Assembly (NCBI GenBank): GCA_023441125.1
Contig: JAEZQV010000201.1
Span: 1 to 18,372 of the forward strand
Direction of reading: 5' to 3'
Length of the DNA: 18,372 nt
Source of the DNA: Bacillota bacterium
GTDB taxonomy: Bacteria; Bacillota_C; Negativicutes; Sporomusales; Sporomusaceae
In this document: positions 1-6,115 of the stretch, in pieces
Position numbering within the stretch: the first letter of the stretch is position 1
Layout: every line of letters starts with the position of its first letter
The notes under the pieces: model-generated
What the model was told of the DNA's origin: nothing
Seen by the model: only the letters and a program-made list of their open reading frames with translations
Database searches by the model: none
Position numbers and translations under genes: made by a program

Positions 1-903
1 ATTGTCAGCTACAAATACCTGATTGTTATAGAGTCTGACAGTTCCGTCAATTGCTTTGGCAGGATTGCGCATATTCCTAAAGAAGAGGATCCCCTTGATC
101 CCAAGCTCTTCTTCATATAGGTGAATCCAGAATAAAGGGGCATCATGGTCTTTAAAGACCTTATGATAAAATTCAATATAGTCTTCGTGCGTGCACTTAT
201 CCGGTCTATTTGCCCATAAGGGTTTTATATTGTTGACCAAACAAGTTCCGTATGAATTCTTATCATCGTTGTCGTTGCCTATATAGCTCAGGCTAATATC
301 AATAGGGAAAAATTGAAAATATTTTTCGATAATAGCATGTGTACGTTTGGGCTGCAAATAATGATAATTTGTATTGAGATAGAGGGTGATTTCGGTGCCA
401 CGCTGTTGTTTATGGCCTTGAGACATGGCAAATTTCATTTCATTATTACATTCCCAATAAACCGGTTTAGCATCTTTTTGCCAGGACAGACTATTAATGG
501 TAACTTTTTCAGCTACCATAAAAGCCGAATAAAAGCCGAGCCCAAAATGGCCTATAATTTGATCGTCGTTCGTCTTACCCGCATACTTTTTCAAAAAATC
601 ATTTGCGCCCGAAAATGCAATTAAATTTATGTATTGATCAATCTCTTCTGGTGTCATGCCAATGCCGTTATCAATAAATTTGATGGTTTTTTCTTTTTCG
701 TTAAGGATTATTTCAATTTTAGAGGGTTCAGTTATAGGGTTACATTCCTTAATTTCGATCAATTTTTTAAGTTTTGTAATCGCATCAGCAGCATTAGATA
801 TCAATTCTCGAAAAAAGATATCTTGTTCTGTATATAGCCACTTTTTGATAATCGGAAAAATATTCTCACTTTCGATTGATAAACAACCTTGTTTTCTATC
901 CAT
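1..903 (-). CDS. htpG: HSP90/HtpG-type molecular chaperone, N-terminal part (cut by window edge)
   Basis: An open frame starts at the ATG at 903-901 and runs without a stop to the window's left edge (301 codons, about half of a usual HtpG of roughly 620 residues). An AGGGG ribosome-binding site lies just upstream. The N-terminal GHKL ATPase signatures of HSP90 are visible in order: RELISNAADA (residues 32-41, with the Glu and Asn that position ATP and Mg), DNGIGM (78-83) and GHFGLGFYSAFMV (118-130). The family is a dimeric ATP-driven cytosolic chaperone. The start differs from the textbook HtpG N-terminus (shorter, reading ESENIFPIIKKWL before the ATPase motif), so this may be a divergent paralogue rather than the housekeeping copy. 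Codon use is AT-rich compared with genes right of 3300. The symbol is assigned at family level. The C-terminal dimerisation domain cannot be assessed. Confidence 0.9.
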   Translation of the reverse strand, partial: MDRKQGCLSIESENIFPIIKKWLYTEQDIFFRELISNAADAITKLKKLIEIKECNPITEPSKIEIILNEKEKTIKFIDNGIGMTPEEIDQYINLIAFSGANDFLKKYAGKTNDDQIIGHFGLGFYSAFMVAEKVTINSLSWQKDAKPVYWECNNEMKFAMSQGHKQQRGTEITLYLNTNYHYLQPKRTHAIIEKYFQFFPIDISLSYIGNDNDDKNSYGTCLVNNIKPLWANRPDKCTHEDYIEFYHKVFKDHDAPLFWIHLYEEELGIKGILFFRNMRNPAKAIDGTVRLYNNQVFVADN

Positions 904-932
904 GTGTAACCCCTCTTAAGTATTAAATTGAG

Positions 933-977
933 AGGCCAGAGAGTCCAGGCTAAATATAGTTGCTGTCTCTCTGGCCT
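933..977 (-). terminator. Candidate intrinsic terminator hairpin between crotonase and htpG
   Basis: Perfect 11-bp arms AGGCCAGAGAG (933-943) and CTCTCTGGCCT (967-977) enclose a 23-nt loop, 43 nt past the crotonase stop codon. On the minus strand the stem is followed by CTCAATTTAATA, a weak T-run, so termination may be partial. The loop is long for a terminator; a regulatory hairpin upstream of htpG is the alternative. Confidence 0.5.
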
Positions 978-1019
978 TTAAAATAAGTAAGCTTTTAGGT
1001 TTTTCGTTTGGAGTTTGAG

Positions 1020-1856
1020 CTATTTCTTTTTGGTATATTCCGTTCTAACATCAATATCGGAGTGCAAGACGGCTGTATTGCAGAAATCGCCGAACATTTC
1101 GGTACCGAATGTCATGTCAAGGTCGTCAACAATGCGCTGCTTCCAGGGCCGTCTGACAACTTGAGCAGTAAGACGTCTAATGGTGCGATGCTGAGCCATA
1201 ATAACATCAGCAATTTCATAAGCTCTCGGAATGATCCTTTCCGGGGGAACGATTTCGCTGACCAGACCATATTTGAGACAAGTCTGAGCGTCCATTTTTT
1301 CGTTCATAATCATTGCATAGGCGGCTCTTCTGATACCCATAAGTTCAATGAAACAGCTATGGATGCCATCACCAGGAACTATGCCAAGGGCAAAATGTGG
1401 GTCAAAAGCTACGGCATCGTCAGCCATGATGCAGATATCACACATTAGAGCAAGTTCAGTGTGACCGCCTGAACCTTGCAACGCACCGATTGTAGGTACT
1501 TCCACATCTTGAATCAAAGCGATAAGCATACGGCGACCGTCAATAAACATATGGTCATAACGAGTACCGGTAGGATCTGTTTTTTCCGGCAACCAGCTTT
1601 CGTCTTCAAAGTTGCTGATCCAGTCTTTGCCTGTTCCGGTAAAGATAACGCACTCGACATCACGGTCAGTGCCTACGATGCGCCACATTTTGCCGATAGC
1701 ATCATGGAGTTCCATGCTCCACAATTGTGTCTCCCCTTTGGTGTGCATTTTGACCAAAAGCACACCATCTTCGCGTTTTTCCATAATGAAATGTTCTTTA
1801 AACCATTCCTTGTACTCTTCGAATGTTGGCCATTTTACGTAATTAGTTAACGGCAT
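1020..1856 (-). CDS. Crotonase-superfamily enzyme, 6-oxocamphor hydrolase-like (beta-diketone hydrolase candidate)
   Basis: 278 residues from the ATG at 1856, chosen over a start 12 codons upstream because GGAGG (1866-1870) sits 9 nt before it. The crotonase fold is indicated by the oxyanion-hole region around VPTIGALQGSGGHTE (120-134) and the helical C-terminus. From memory of 6-oxocamphor hydrolase, that enzyme cleaves carbon-carbon bonds of cyclic beta-diketones using two His and an Asp (His122, His145, Asp154). This protein has His132, then PHFALGIVPGD with His154 and Asp163, the same spacing between the last two, and LKYGLVSE and RAYEIA further on that also resemble that enzyme. This makes a retro-Claisen hydrolase more likely than a standard enoyl-CoA hydratase, whose usual Glu pair is not evident. 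No CoA-pathway genes adjoin it. Substrate unknown. Confidence 0.78.
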   Translation of the reverse strand: MPLTNYVKWPTFEEYKEWFKEHFIMEKREDGVLLVKMHTKGETQLWSMELHDAIGKMWRIVGTDRDVECVIFTGTGKDWISNFEDESWLPEKTDPTGTRYDHMFIDGRRMLIALIQDVEVPTIGALQGSGGHTELALMCDICIMADDAVAFDPHFALGIVPGDGIHSCFIELMGIRRAAYAMIMNEKMDAQTCLKYGLVSEIVPPERIIPRAYEIADVIMAQHRTIRRLTAQVVRRPWKQRIVDDLDMTFGTEMFGDFCNTAVLHSDIDVRTEYTKKK

Positions 1857-1888
1857 TAAATTTTTCCTCCCTTTTCTATCTAACCTCA

Positions 1889-1914
1889 GCAAGATTAGAA
1901 TTTTGCAAGATTAG
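1889..1914. repeat. Tandem direct repeat GCAAGATTAG x2 in the crotonase leader
   Basis: Two identical 10-bp copies, at 1889-1898 and 1905-1914 (16-nt period), lie between the predicted promoter and the ribosome-binding site of the crotonase gene. The position suits a regulator site or leader element; no known motif is recognised. Confidence 0.45.
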
Positions 1915-1929
1915 TTTGCCTACAACTAC

Positions 1930-1974
1930 ATAATATAAAAATAAATGTGAATAGTTAAATGCTTAATAAGCATT
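1930..1974 (-). promoter_or_regulatory. Candidate promoter and dyad upstream of the crotonase gene
   Basis: Reading the minus strand, TTAACT (1958-1953) is separated by 17 nt from TATTAT (1935-1930), a fair sigma-A match upstream of the crotonase gene. Abutting the -35 is a perfect dyad with 7-bp arms, AATGCTT (1958-1964) and AAGCATT (1968-1974), with 3 nt between, a possible operator. Confidence 0.45.
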
Positions 1975-2320
1975 ATTACAATAAGCAGAGTGCGAAACGC
2001 CGAGTTAGCATTGGTAGCCGCAACGGAGAAGCGAGCATTAAAAGCGTCGCTATAAGATGCTAGAAACACATCAAGGGGAGAGCGTATATCCGAGCAGAAA
2101 GTGGAGTATGATGGGTGTATCAAGTCTATAACTTAAACAAGCTCCACAACAAAATCCAAAGTGACCGCTGTGGAACGTATTTGCATATTTCAAAAACGGC
2201 TTGACAATCACCCACACTTTTTTCTTTAGGGAAAGCAGCTTCCTCTTTTTGTTATGCCCAGAAAACAGCTGTGGACTCCTTCTTTATTCATTTATCTGCC
2301 TATTTTCTGCTTTACTACAC
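1975..2320. other. Gene-poor AT-rich stretch, no supported gene
   Basis: No convincing coding region. A stop-free 65-codon minus-strand frame (2123-1926) overlaps the crotonase promoter and has no ribosome-binding site. The plus strand has a broken frame at roughly 1979-2132 with one internal stop. Short inverted repeats such as TCCACA/TGTGGA around 2144-2176 are present. The stretch looks like decayed or non-coding DNA. Confidence 0.4.
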
Positions 2321-2381
2321 AAAAAAAGGGGCGTCGCATTGCGTTTTTCATAAAACGTTTTGCGACAGCCCCTTCTTTTTT
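2321..2381. terminator. Long palindrome, bidirectional-terminator or mobile-repeat-like hairpin
   Basis: A 61-nt near-palindrome: an A-run plus GGGGC, then GTCGCA, then GCGTTTT, a 4-nt apex, then the complements AAAACGT, TGCGAC, GCCCC and a T-run. There is an A-run on one side and a T-run on the other, so it could terminate transcription from either direction. No gene ends close by on either strand, so it may instead be a dispersed palindromic repeat or the relic of a lost gene. Confidence 0.55.
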
Positions 2382-2609
2382 GTTAAATGTGGCAGACAAA
2401 GAGTATCGTCTGTACCTCGCCGCACCGCGAGAAGAAAGAAACGAAAATTCATCGTTAGGAAGTGGTACAGAGAAAGTTACCACCACTTTGCTGTCTATCT
2501 TTCAATTATATTATTTTGTATATCTAACGATTTGGAATAGCGTAGCAATTGCTGTTTGTTATTAACTATATTTTTATTGTACACAGTCAGATAAAGATTG
2601 ACCCATTAA
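2382..2609. other. Intergenic stretch without a supported gene
   Basis: Only an imperfect hairpin stands out, AAGTGGT (2460-2466) against ACCACTT (2482-2488). A 103-codon plus-strand frame (2254-2565) runs straight through the palindrome at 2321-2381, lacks a ribosome-binding site and has no recognisable domain. Confidence 0.35.
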
Positions 2610-2798
2610 AATAACATTAATACATATAATAAAACCAGCGGTATGCCTTATCACATTAAATTCAGTTATGGAATGGCTATATTTAACAATTCGTATAATA
2701 ATATACATAAGCTTATTCAGCATAGTGATAAGCTCATGTATGAAGAAAAAAATAAACGAGTCGATAAATCTCAAAAGTCAGAGAAACAGGTCAACTAG
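2610..2798 (+). pseudogene. Remnant of a GGDEF (diguanylate cyclase) domain, C-terminal end
   Basis: Between a TAA at 2607-2609 and a TAG at 2796-2798 lies a 62-residue open stretch with no good start or ribosome-binding site. It reads like the last third of a GGDEF domain: a strand with FSYGMAIF (residues 18-25), matching the usual SxGia core, then a helix and IQHSDKLMYEEKNKR (36-50), matching the AD.aMYeaK helix that ends such domains, then a charged tail. The catalytic GG(D/E)EF part should lie upstream, but I find no sign of it in 2400-2610. I read this as the surviving 3' end of a lost cyclase gene. Confidence 0.6.
2710..2734. repeat. Small inverted repeat inside the GGDEF remnant
   Basis: AGCTTATTCA (2710-2719) pairs with TGATAAGCT (2726-2734) apart from one bulged base, around a 6-nt loop. 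It lies within the relic reading frame, so it may be chance. Confidence 0.3.
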
Positions 2799-2963
2799 TG
2801 GAACGATAATTTATGCACTAAGTGGTTTACCAGCTTGAGTACACCTTCTTTTTCATATCCGAAAGTAATACGGAAAAGTCATTATCATTTGGTAATGGGA
2901 AATCGCCACGAAAGACTCGTTGAAACTGAAAACTTCGCCGTTATACCCGACATGGTTCTCCAT
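2795..2963 (-). pseudogene. Frameshifted small ORF, family unrecognised
   Basis: From the ATG at 2963 a minus-strand frame reads 36 residues beginning MENHVGYNGEVFSF and ends at a TGA (2855-2853). A shift of frame around 2855-2862 opens a continuing frame reading GYEKEGVLKLVNHLVHKL that ends at TAG (2797-2795). Both halves look protein-like, which suggests one gene of about 55 or more residues with a frameshift. There is no ribosome-binding site, and the frame extends a few codons upstream of the ATG, so it may be a fragment of a longer gene. Function unknown. Confidence 0.35.
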
Positions 2964-2975
2964 ATCATTTATAAC

Positions 2976-3017
2976 GATGAAAAATGACCTTACTCCTTAT
3001 AGCTGTAAGGAGTAAGG
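2976..3017 (-). terminator. Hairpin with perfect 12-bp stem, minus-strand terminator candidate
   Basis: CCTTACTCCTTA (2988-2999) and TAAGGAGTAAGG (3006-3017) pair perfectly over a 6-nt loop. On the minus strand the stem is followed by TCATTTTTCAT, a T-rich tract; on the plus strand no T-run follows. It would end transcripts coming from the DUF3231 gene and the small ORF at 3099-3290. Confidence 0.6.
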
Positions 3018-3098
3018 CCATCCTCATTTATGAACCTTAAGTTTTACTACTGTTCATAAATTTTACTAAATCAGAAAGCTGGTTTAGAATTTTTTGTA

Positions 3099-3290
3099 TT
3101 ACACTGCTTGTAAACTAAGGTCATTTAAGTTACTCATAGAAACAATATTTTGACGTAATGTCATACCGTCAAAAGTAATCCAGTTTTCTTGCTCCAGATC
3201 TACCAATGAATAAACAAGACAATTTACGACTACGGTACACTACTGGCGTAAGAAAGTTTTACCGGCAATCAAATTAATGCCCATTGGCAT
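3099..3290 (-). pseudogene. Small ORF interrupted by one in-frame TAG, family unrecognised
   Basis: On the minus strand an ATG at 3290 begins a 64-codon frame that ends with TAA at 3101-3099 and contains a single internal TAG as codon 17 (3242-3240). The part before it reads MPMGINLIAGKTFLRQ; the part after it begins CTVVVNCLVYSLVDLE and ends NLNDLSLQAV. Residue content on both sides is protein-like. It starts 13 nt after the stop of the DUF3231 gene and could share its transcript, although no clear ribosome-binding site precedes the ATG. The simplest reading is a gene broken by a nonsense mutation; amber read-through is a remote alternative. Family not recognised. Confidence 0.4.
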
Positions 3291-3303
3291 AATAGTGGCC
3301 CTG

Positions 3304-3843
3304 TTAATGGGTTATTTTGGCCAGATGCGGCAGCCAGCCCCGGTTGAGCATGAGCTGCAACAGGCGATAATCCCAGTCCAGGCCGTCATCCAACGCTTTC
3401 CGGTACATCATCGCGACGTCAAGCTGGTAGGACTGATGCAGCGCAGCGAGCAGGGTAGCCTGGGCGCCTTTGGCCAGCGTGCCGATCGCAATGGCAATTT
3501 CCTGGTCGGTCAGCCGGGCGTCGTCGGGGATGTTGAGCGGCGAACTGTGGAGGTTGCGTTTGGTGAACTGCAAGGCCGGCGTATGGCCGTCGCTGCCGGT
3601 GAGTTTTTCTTCCGCCTGTTCGATCGTCATATTATTATGACGGTCCAGGGCTTCTTTAATCAGCTTTTTTAATTCGGGGTCATGGGCGTGATTGTGCATT
3701 ACCTGCAGCAAACTGGCATTAAAGCGCCCCTGGGCAATTATCCCGTACAAGCCGGCCGCCTCAATATAGTTAAGCGGCTCTTTGTCAAACATCATATTCA
3801 TGATATTACGGGTCTCTGAGCTGACTTTATCCATTACAGTCAT
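3304..3843 (-). CDS. DUF3231 / CotF-like family protein
   Basis: 179 residues from the ATG at 3843. A GTG two codons upstream is rejected because it is only 2 nt from AGGAGG (3852-3857), whereas the ATG has 8 nt spacing. The pattern resembles DUF3231 proteins of spore-formers as I remember them: EPLNYIEAAGLYG near residue 20, a helix with HDPELKKLIKEAL, a second half beginning near LNIPDDARLTDQEIAIAIGTLAKGAQATL, and a final helix ending in LLQLMLNRGWLPH. The fold is an all-helical, ferritin-like bundle related to the spore-coat protein CotF. DUF3231 proteins often carry two such units and this one carries one. The role is probably spore- or stress-associated, but function is not established. 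It has its own promoter and is divergent from the FMN enzyme gene. Confidence 0.7.
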   Translation of the reverse strand: MTVMDKVSSETRNIMNMMFDKEPLNYIEAAGLYGIIAQGRFNASLLQVMHNHAHDPELKKLIKEALDRHNNMTIEQAEEKLTGSDGHTPALQFTKRNLHSSPLNIPDDARLTDQEIAIAIGTLAKGAQATLLAALHQSYQLDVAMMYRKALDDGLDWDYRLLQLMLNRGWLPHLAKITH

Positions 3844-3870
3844 GGGCACTACCTCCTGTGTTCAGTACAT

Positions 3871-3900
3871 TATATAGTTCTAATATGGGCAAGCGGTCAA
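3871..3900 (-). promoter_or_regulatory. Candidate sigma-A promoter of the DUF3231 gene
   Basis: On the minus strand, TTGACC (3900-3895) is followed after 18 nt by TATATA (3876-3871), overlapping a TATAAT at 3874-3869. It lies about 30 nt before the gene's ATG. Confidence 0.5.
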
Positions 3901-3931
3901 TTTTTATACGCGCCGCTGCGGCCATAAGCAG

Positions 3932-3975
3932 GAATTTGTCGGTGAAACAAGAATTTGACACAGTATGAATTGACA
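3932..3975 (+). promoter_or_regulatory. Three repeated GAATT(T)G(A/T)C motifs upstream of the FMN enzyme gene
   Basis: GAATTTGTC (3932-3940), GAATTTGAC (3951-3959) and GAATTGAC (3967-3974) recur in the same orientation at 19- and 16-nt steps. The second and third contain TTGACA, so one may be the -35 element, although no convincing -10 follows. They could be operator repeats for the plus-strand operon starting at 4008. Confidence 0.4.
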
Positions 3976-4007
3976 GAATAGCAATACTTATTCAGGAGGA
4001 ACGATAG

Positions 4008-5021
4008 ATGGATCTGACTGGTATTAAAACAGTTGCCAAAGAAAAGTTCGGCGGTGCGTGCCGGACCTGCCCGGTGTGCAACGGCGTGGTTTGCGCCGGC
4101 GAAGTGCCGGGCATGGGCGGGTCAGGCACCGGGGCCGCCTTTCGTCATAATGTCCAGGCGCTGGCGGAATGCCGCCTGAATCTGCGGACCGTCCATAGCG
4201 TAAAAAATCCTGATTTATCCTGCCGCATTCTGGGGCTGGAGCTGGCTATGCCGGTTTTGGCCGCCGCCATTGGCGGAATTGCCCTTAACATGCAGGGCGC
4301 TATGACGGAAGAGGCTTATACCGAAGCCGTGGTCGGCGGCTGCCGTAAAGCCGGCGTCATCGGTATGACGGGCGATGGCCCCAATCCGCTGGTATTTGCT
4401 GCCGGTATGGCGGCCATTACCCGGGAGCAGGGCTGGGGTATTCCTGTTATTAAACCGCGTGAGACCGACCAAGTGGTCGAATTGGCCAAGCGGGCGGCGG
4501 CTGCCGGCTGTCCGGCCTTTGGGATGGATATTGATGCCGCCGCGCTTGTCAACATGACCAATGCCGGCCAGCCGGTGGGACCCAAGACCATTCAAGAGCT
4601 TGAATTTATCAAGAACAACACCACCATTCCGTTTATTGTCAAAGGCATTATGACGCCCGATGACGCCGAAGCCTGCTGGCAGGCCGGCGTGGATGCCATT
4701 GTCGTCTCCAATCACGGCGGGCGGGCGCTGGACCATACGCCGGGTACGGCGGAAGTCTTGCCCTATATCGCCGAAGCCGTCAAAGGCAAAATGACCGTGT
4801 TGGTGGACGGCGGTATCCGCAGCGGCACCGATGTGCTCAAAATGCTGGCGCTGGGCGCCGATGCCGTGCTGCTGGGCCGGCCGCTGGCTATCGGGGCGGT
4901 AGGTGGCGGCGCCGAAGGCGTGGAATTTATTTTGAACAAATTTAAAGGCGAACTGAGTGCAGCCATGACGTTAACAGGTACCGGTCAGGCCAACGAAGTC
5001 TCGGTAGAAATATTATGGTAA
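4008..5021 (+). CDS. FMN-dependent alpha-hydroxy-acid dehydrogenase family protein
   Basis: 337 residues, with an AGGAGG site 8 nt before the ATG. The body is an FMN-binding TIM barrel: IPFIVKGI with Lys212, SNHGGRALDHTPGTAEVLP with the catalytic His236 and substrate-binding Arg239, DGGIRSGTDVLKMLALGADAVLLGRP (267-292) forming the phosphate-binding loop. Known relatives such as lactate oxidase and glycolate oxidase oxidise 2-hydroxy acids to 2-keto acids. Lengths near 337 are common for the clostridial branch, whose substrate is not settled. The N-terminus carries four Cys (18, 21, 24, 29) in a CxxCxxCx4C arrangement, absent from classical family members and able to hold a metal or Fe-S cluster. 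The gene overlaps ogt by 7 nt, so the two are likely co-transcribed. Confidence 0.85.
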   Translation: MDLTGIKTVAKEKFGGACRTCPVCNGVVCAGEVPGMGGSGTGAAFRHNVQALAECRLNLRTVHSVKNPDLSCRILGLELAMPVLAAAIGGIALNMQGAMTEEAYTEAVVGGCRKAGVIGMTGDGPNPLVFAAGMAAITREQGWGIPVIKPRETDQVVELAKRAAAAGCPAFGMDIDAAALVNMTNAGQPVGPKTIQELEFIKNNTTIPFIVKGIMTPDDAEACWQAGVDAIVVSNHGGRALDHTPGTAEVLPYIAEAVKGKMTVLVDGGIRSGTDVLKMLALGADAVLLGRPLAIGAVGGGAEGVEFILNKFKGELSAAMTLTGTGQANEVSVEILW

Positions 5022-5551
5022 AGACGCCGGTGCTCGGGTATGGCCTGTTAACCACCAGTTGGGGCCAACTGGCGGCGGTATGGTCGGATAGCGGTTTATG
5101 GGAACTCGGTTTTCCCCGTACGGATGCGGCGGCCGCGCTTGCCGATCTTCAGACCCGCGAAATAAAAATACTGCCGGCGGGACAAGCCGCCGGTCTGTGG
5201 GCCGAAGAGCTGGAATATGAACTGAAACTATATTTCCAGGGGTTTCCGGTCACTTTTGTCGTGCCGGTCGACTGGCGCGGCTACACTCCCTTTCAGGCGG
5301 CAGTGCTACAGTATGCGGCAGACATTCCCTATGGCGCCACGGTCAGCTATCAGGCCGTGGCGCAGGCCGTCGGCAAGCCCGGGGCCGCGCGGGCCGTGGG
5401 CGGGGCCATGCACAGCAACCGCACGCCGCTGGTAGTGCCCTGTCACCGGGTAGTCGGCGCCGCCGGCTGTCTTACCGGTTTTGGCGGCGGGCTGGAACTC
5501 AAACGGGCGCTGCTGCTCTTGGAAAATGAAGCTTTCGCGGCCGACCGCTGA
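5015..5551 (+). CDS. ogt: Methylated-DNA--protein-cysteine S-methyltransferase
   Basis: 178 residues. The protein transfers the alkyl group from O6-alkylguanine in DNA to its own cysteine, a one-shot suicide repair. The hallmark VPCHRVVG lies at 141-148 with acceptor Cys143, preceded by the helix-turn-helix recognition region FQAAVLQYAADIPYGATVSYQAVA (93-116) and the arginine-finger segment ARAVGGAMHSN (125-135). The N-terminal ribonuclease-like domain is present, so length matches full Ogt/AdaB types. The ATG lies inside the end of the preceding gene in a different frame (overlap 5015-5021), with no strong ribosome-binding site, suggesting translational coupling. Confidence 0.93.
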   Translation: MVKTPVLGYGLLTTSWGQLAAVWSDSGLWELGFPRTDAAAALADLQTREIKILPAGQAAGLWAEELEYELKLYFQGFPVTFVVPVDWRGYTPFQAAVLQYAADIPYGATVSYQAVAQAVGKPGAARAVGGAMHSNRTPLVVPCHRVVGAAGCLTGFGGGLELKRALLLLENEAFAADR

Positions 5552-5577
5552 CGCCGGCTTAGCCGCTCCCGCGTCAG
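5548..5577 (+). terminator. Hairpin at the end of ogt
   Basis: Arms CTGACGC (5548-5554) and GCGTCAG (5571-5577) begin within the ogt stop region, with a smaller CGGC/GCCG stem inside. Only TTT follows, so termination may be inefficient. Confidence 0.45.
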
Positions 5578-5622
5578 TTTGCCGACCGCGTTCACCGCAA
5601 GGCGATTTCTCGTAAATTTATA

Positions 5623-5652
5623 TTGCCGGAATTTTGTCCCTTGGGATATAAT
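5623..5652 (+). promoter_or_regulatory. Candidate sigma-A promoter of the holin-like gene
   Basis: TTGCCG (5623-5628) and a perfect TATAAT (5647-5652) are spaced by 18 nt, about 50 nt before the GTG start at 5704. Confidence 0.65.
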
Positions 5653-5703
5653 AGATATTGTTGGCTATATGCAACGCTGGCTTTAGCAGGAGGGATTAGC
5701 GCG

Positions 5704-6048
5704 GTGAGTGGTTTTTTGCTGCGGATTATCATTAACGCAGTTATATTATTTATAGTAATGATCAAGTTGCCGGGCATTTTTGTCGATACGCTGGGCGGAA
5801 CTCTGCTGGGCGCTGCCATTGTGGGCGTGGCTAACGCGGCTATCAGGCCGTTGTTTGCCGTTACTGACCTGCCGCTGACGATCTTGAATTTAGGCGGTGT
5901 CACCGTAATGACCAATATCTTTACGCCGCTCATGGTTATTAAGGCTTTACCCGGATTCCAGGTTTCGGGTACGGTAACCTCCATGGTGGGGCTTGTATTG
6001 ATGACCTTATGCAGTTTTGCTTTGTCCAAAGTAATTCATGACAGATAG
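5704..6048 (+). CDS. Small membrane protein, phage-holin-4-like family (YvlD-like)
   Basis: 114 residues from a GTG start preceded at 10 nt by AGGAGG (5688-5693). A longer frame from 5623 is rejected because its first codons overlap the promoter. The protein is largely hydrophobic with three or four membrane segments: residues about 5-22 (RIIINAVILFIVMIK), 30-50 (GTLLGAAIVGVANAAIRPL), 55-75 and 92-110. The NAAIRPL segment followed by a proline-rich turn is typical, from memory, of the PF04020 family of about 110-120 residues. Despite the family name there are no phage genes around, and these chromosomal members have no confirmed lysis role. It is a single-gene transcription unit between its own promoter and the terminator at 6056. 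Confidence 0.75.
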   Translation: MSGFLLRIIINAVILFIVMIKLPGIFVDTLGGTLLGAAIVGVANAAIRPLFAVTDLPLTILNLGGVTVMTNIFTPLMVIKALPGFQVSGTVTSMVGLVLMTLCSFALSKVIHDR

Positions 6049-6055
6049 CCTTTCG

Positions 6056-6092
6056 GCAGGAATTTTGCTGCAATGCAAAATTCCTGCTTTAA
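6056..6092 (+). terminator. Intrinsic terminator after the holin-like gene
   Basis: Perfect 13-bp arms GCAGGAATTTTGC (6056-6068) and GCAAAATTCCTGC (6075-6087) with a 6-nt loop, then TTTAATTAT. It begins 7 nt after the stop codon at 6048. Confidence 0.8.
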
Positions 6093-6115
6093 TTATATCG
6101 CAGAAGGAGAGTACC

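Noticed and set aside
313..1850. Several plus-strand frames of 60-146 codons
   Set aside because: They lie opposite the htpG and crotonase genes, which have clear family motifs and ribosome-binding sites.
1926..2123. Minus-strand 65-codon frame with a hydrophobic tail
   Set aside because: It overlaps the crotonase promoter and dyad and has no ribosome-binding site; no family recognised.
2144..2280. TCCACA/TGTGGA words suggestive of DnaA boxes or an origin
   Set aside because: Too few copies, not full TTATCCACA, and no dnaA or dnaN gene in the window.
2254..2565. Plus-strand 103-codon frame in the gene-poor stretch
   Set aside because: It runs through the large palindrome, lacks a ribosome-binding site and shows no domain.
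5704..6048. Phage origin suggested by the holin-like family name
   Set aside because: No phage structural, lysin, integrase or attachment sequences nearby; this family is common on chromosomes.
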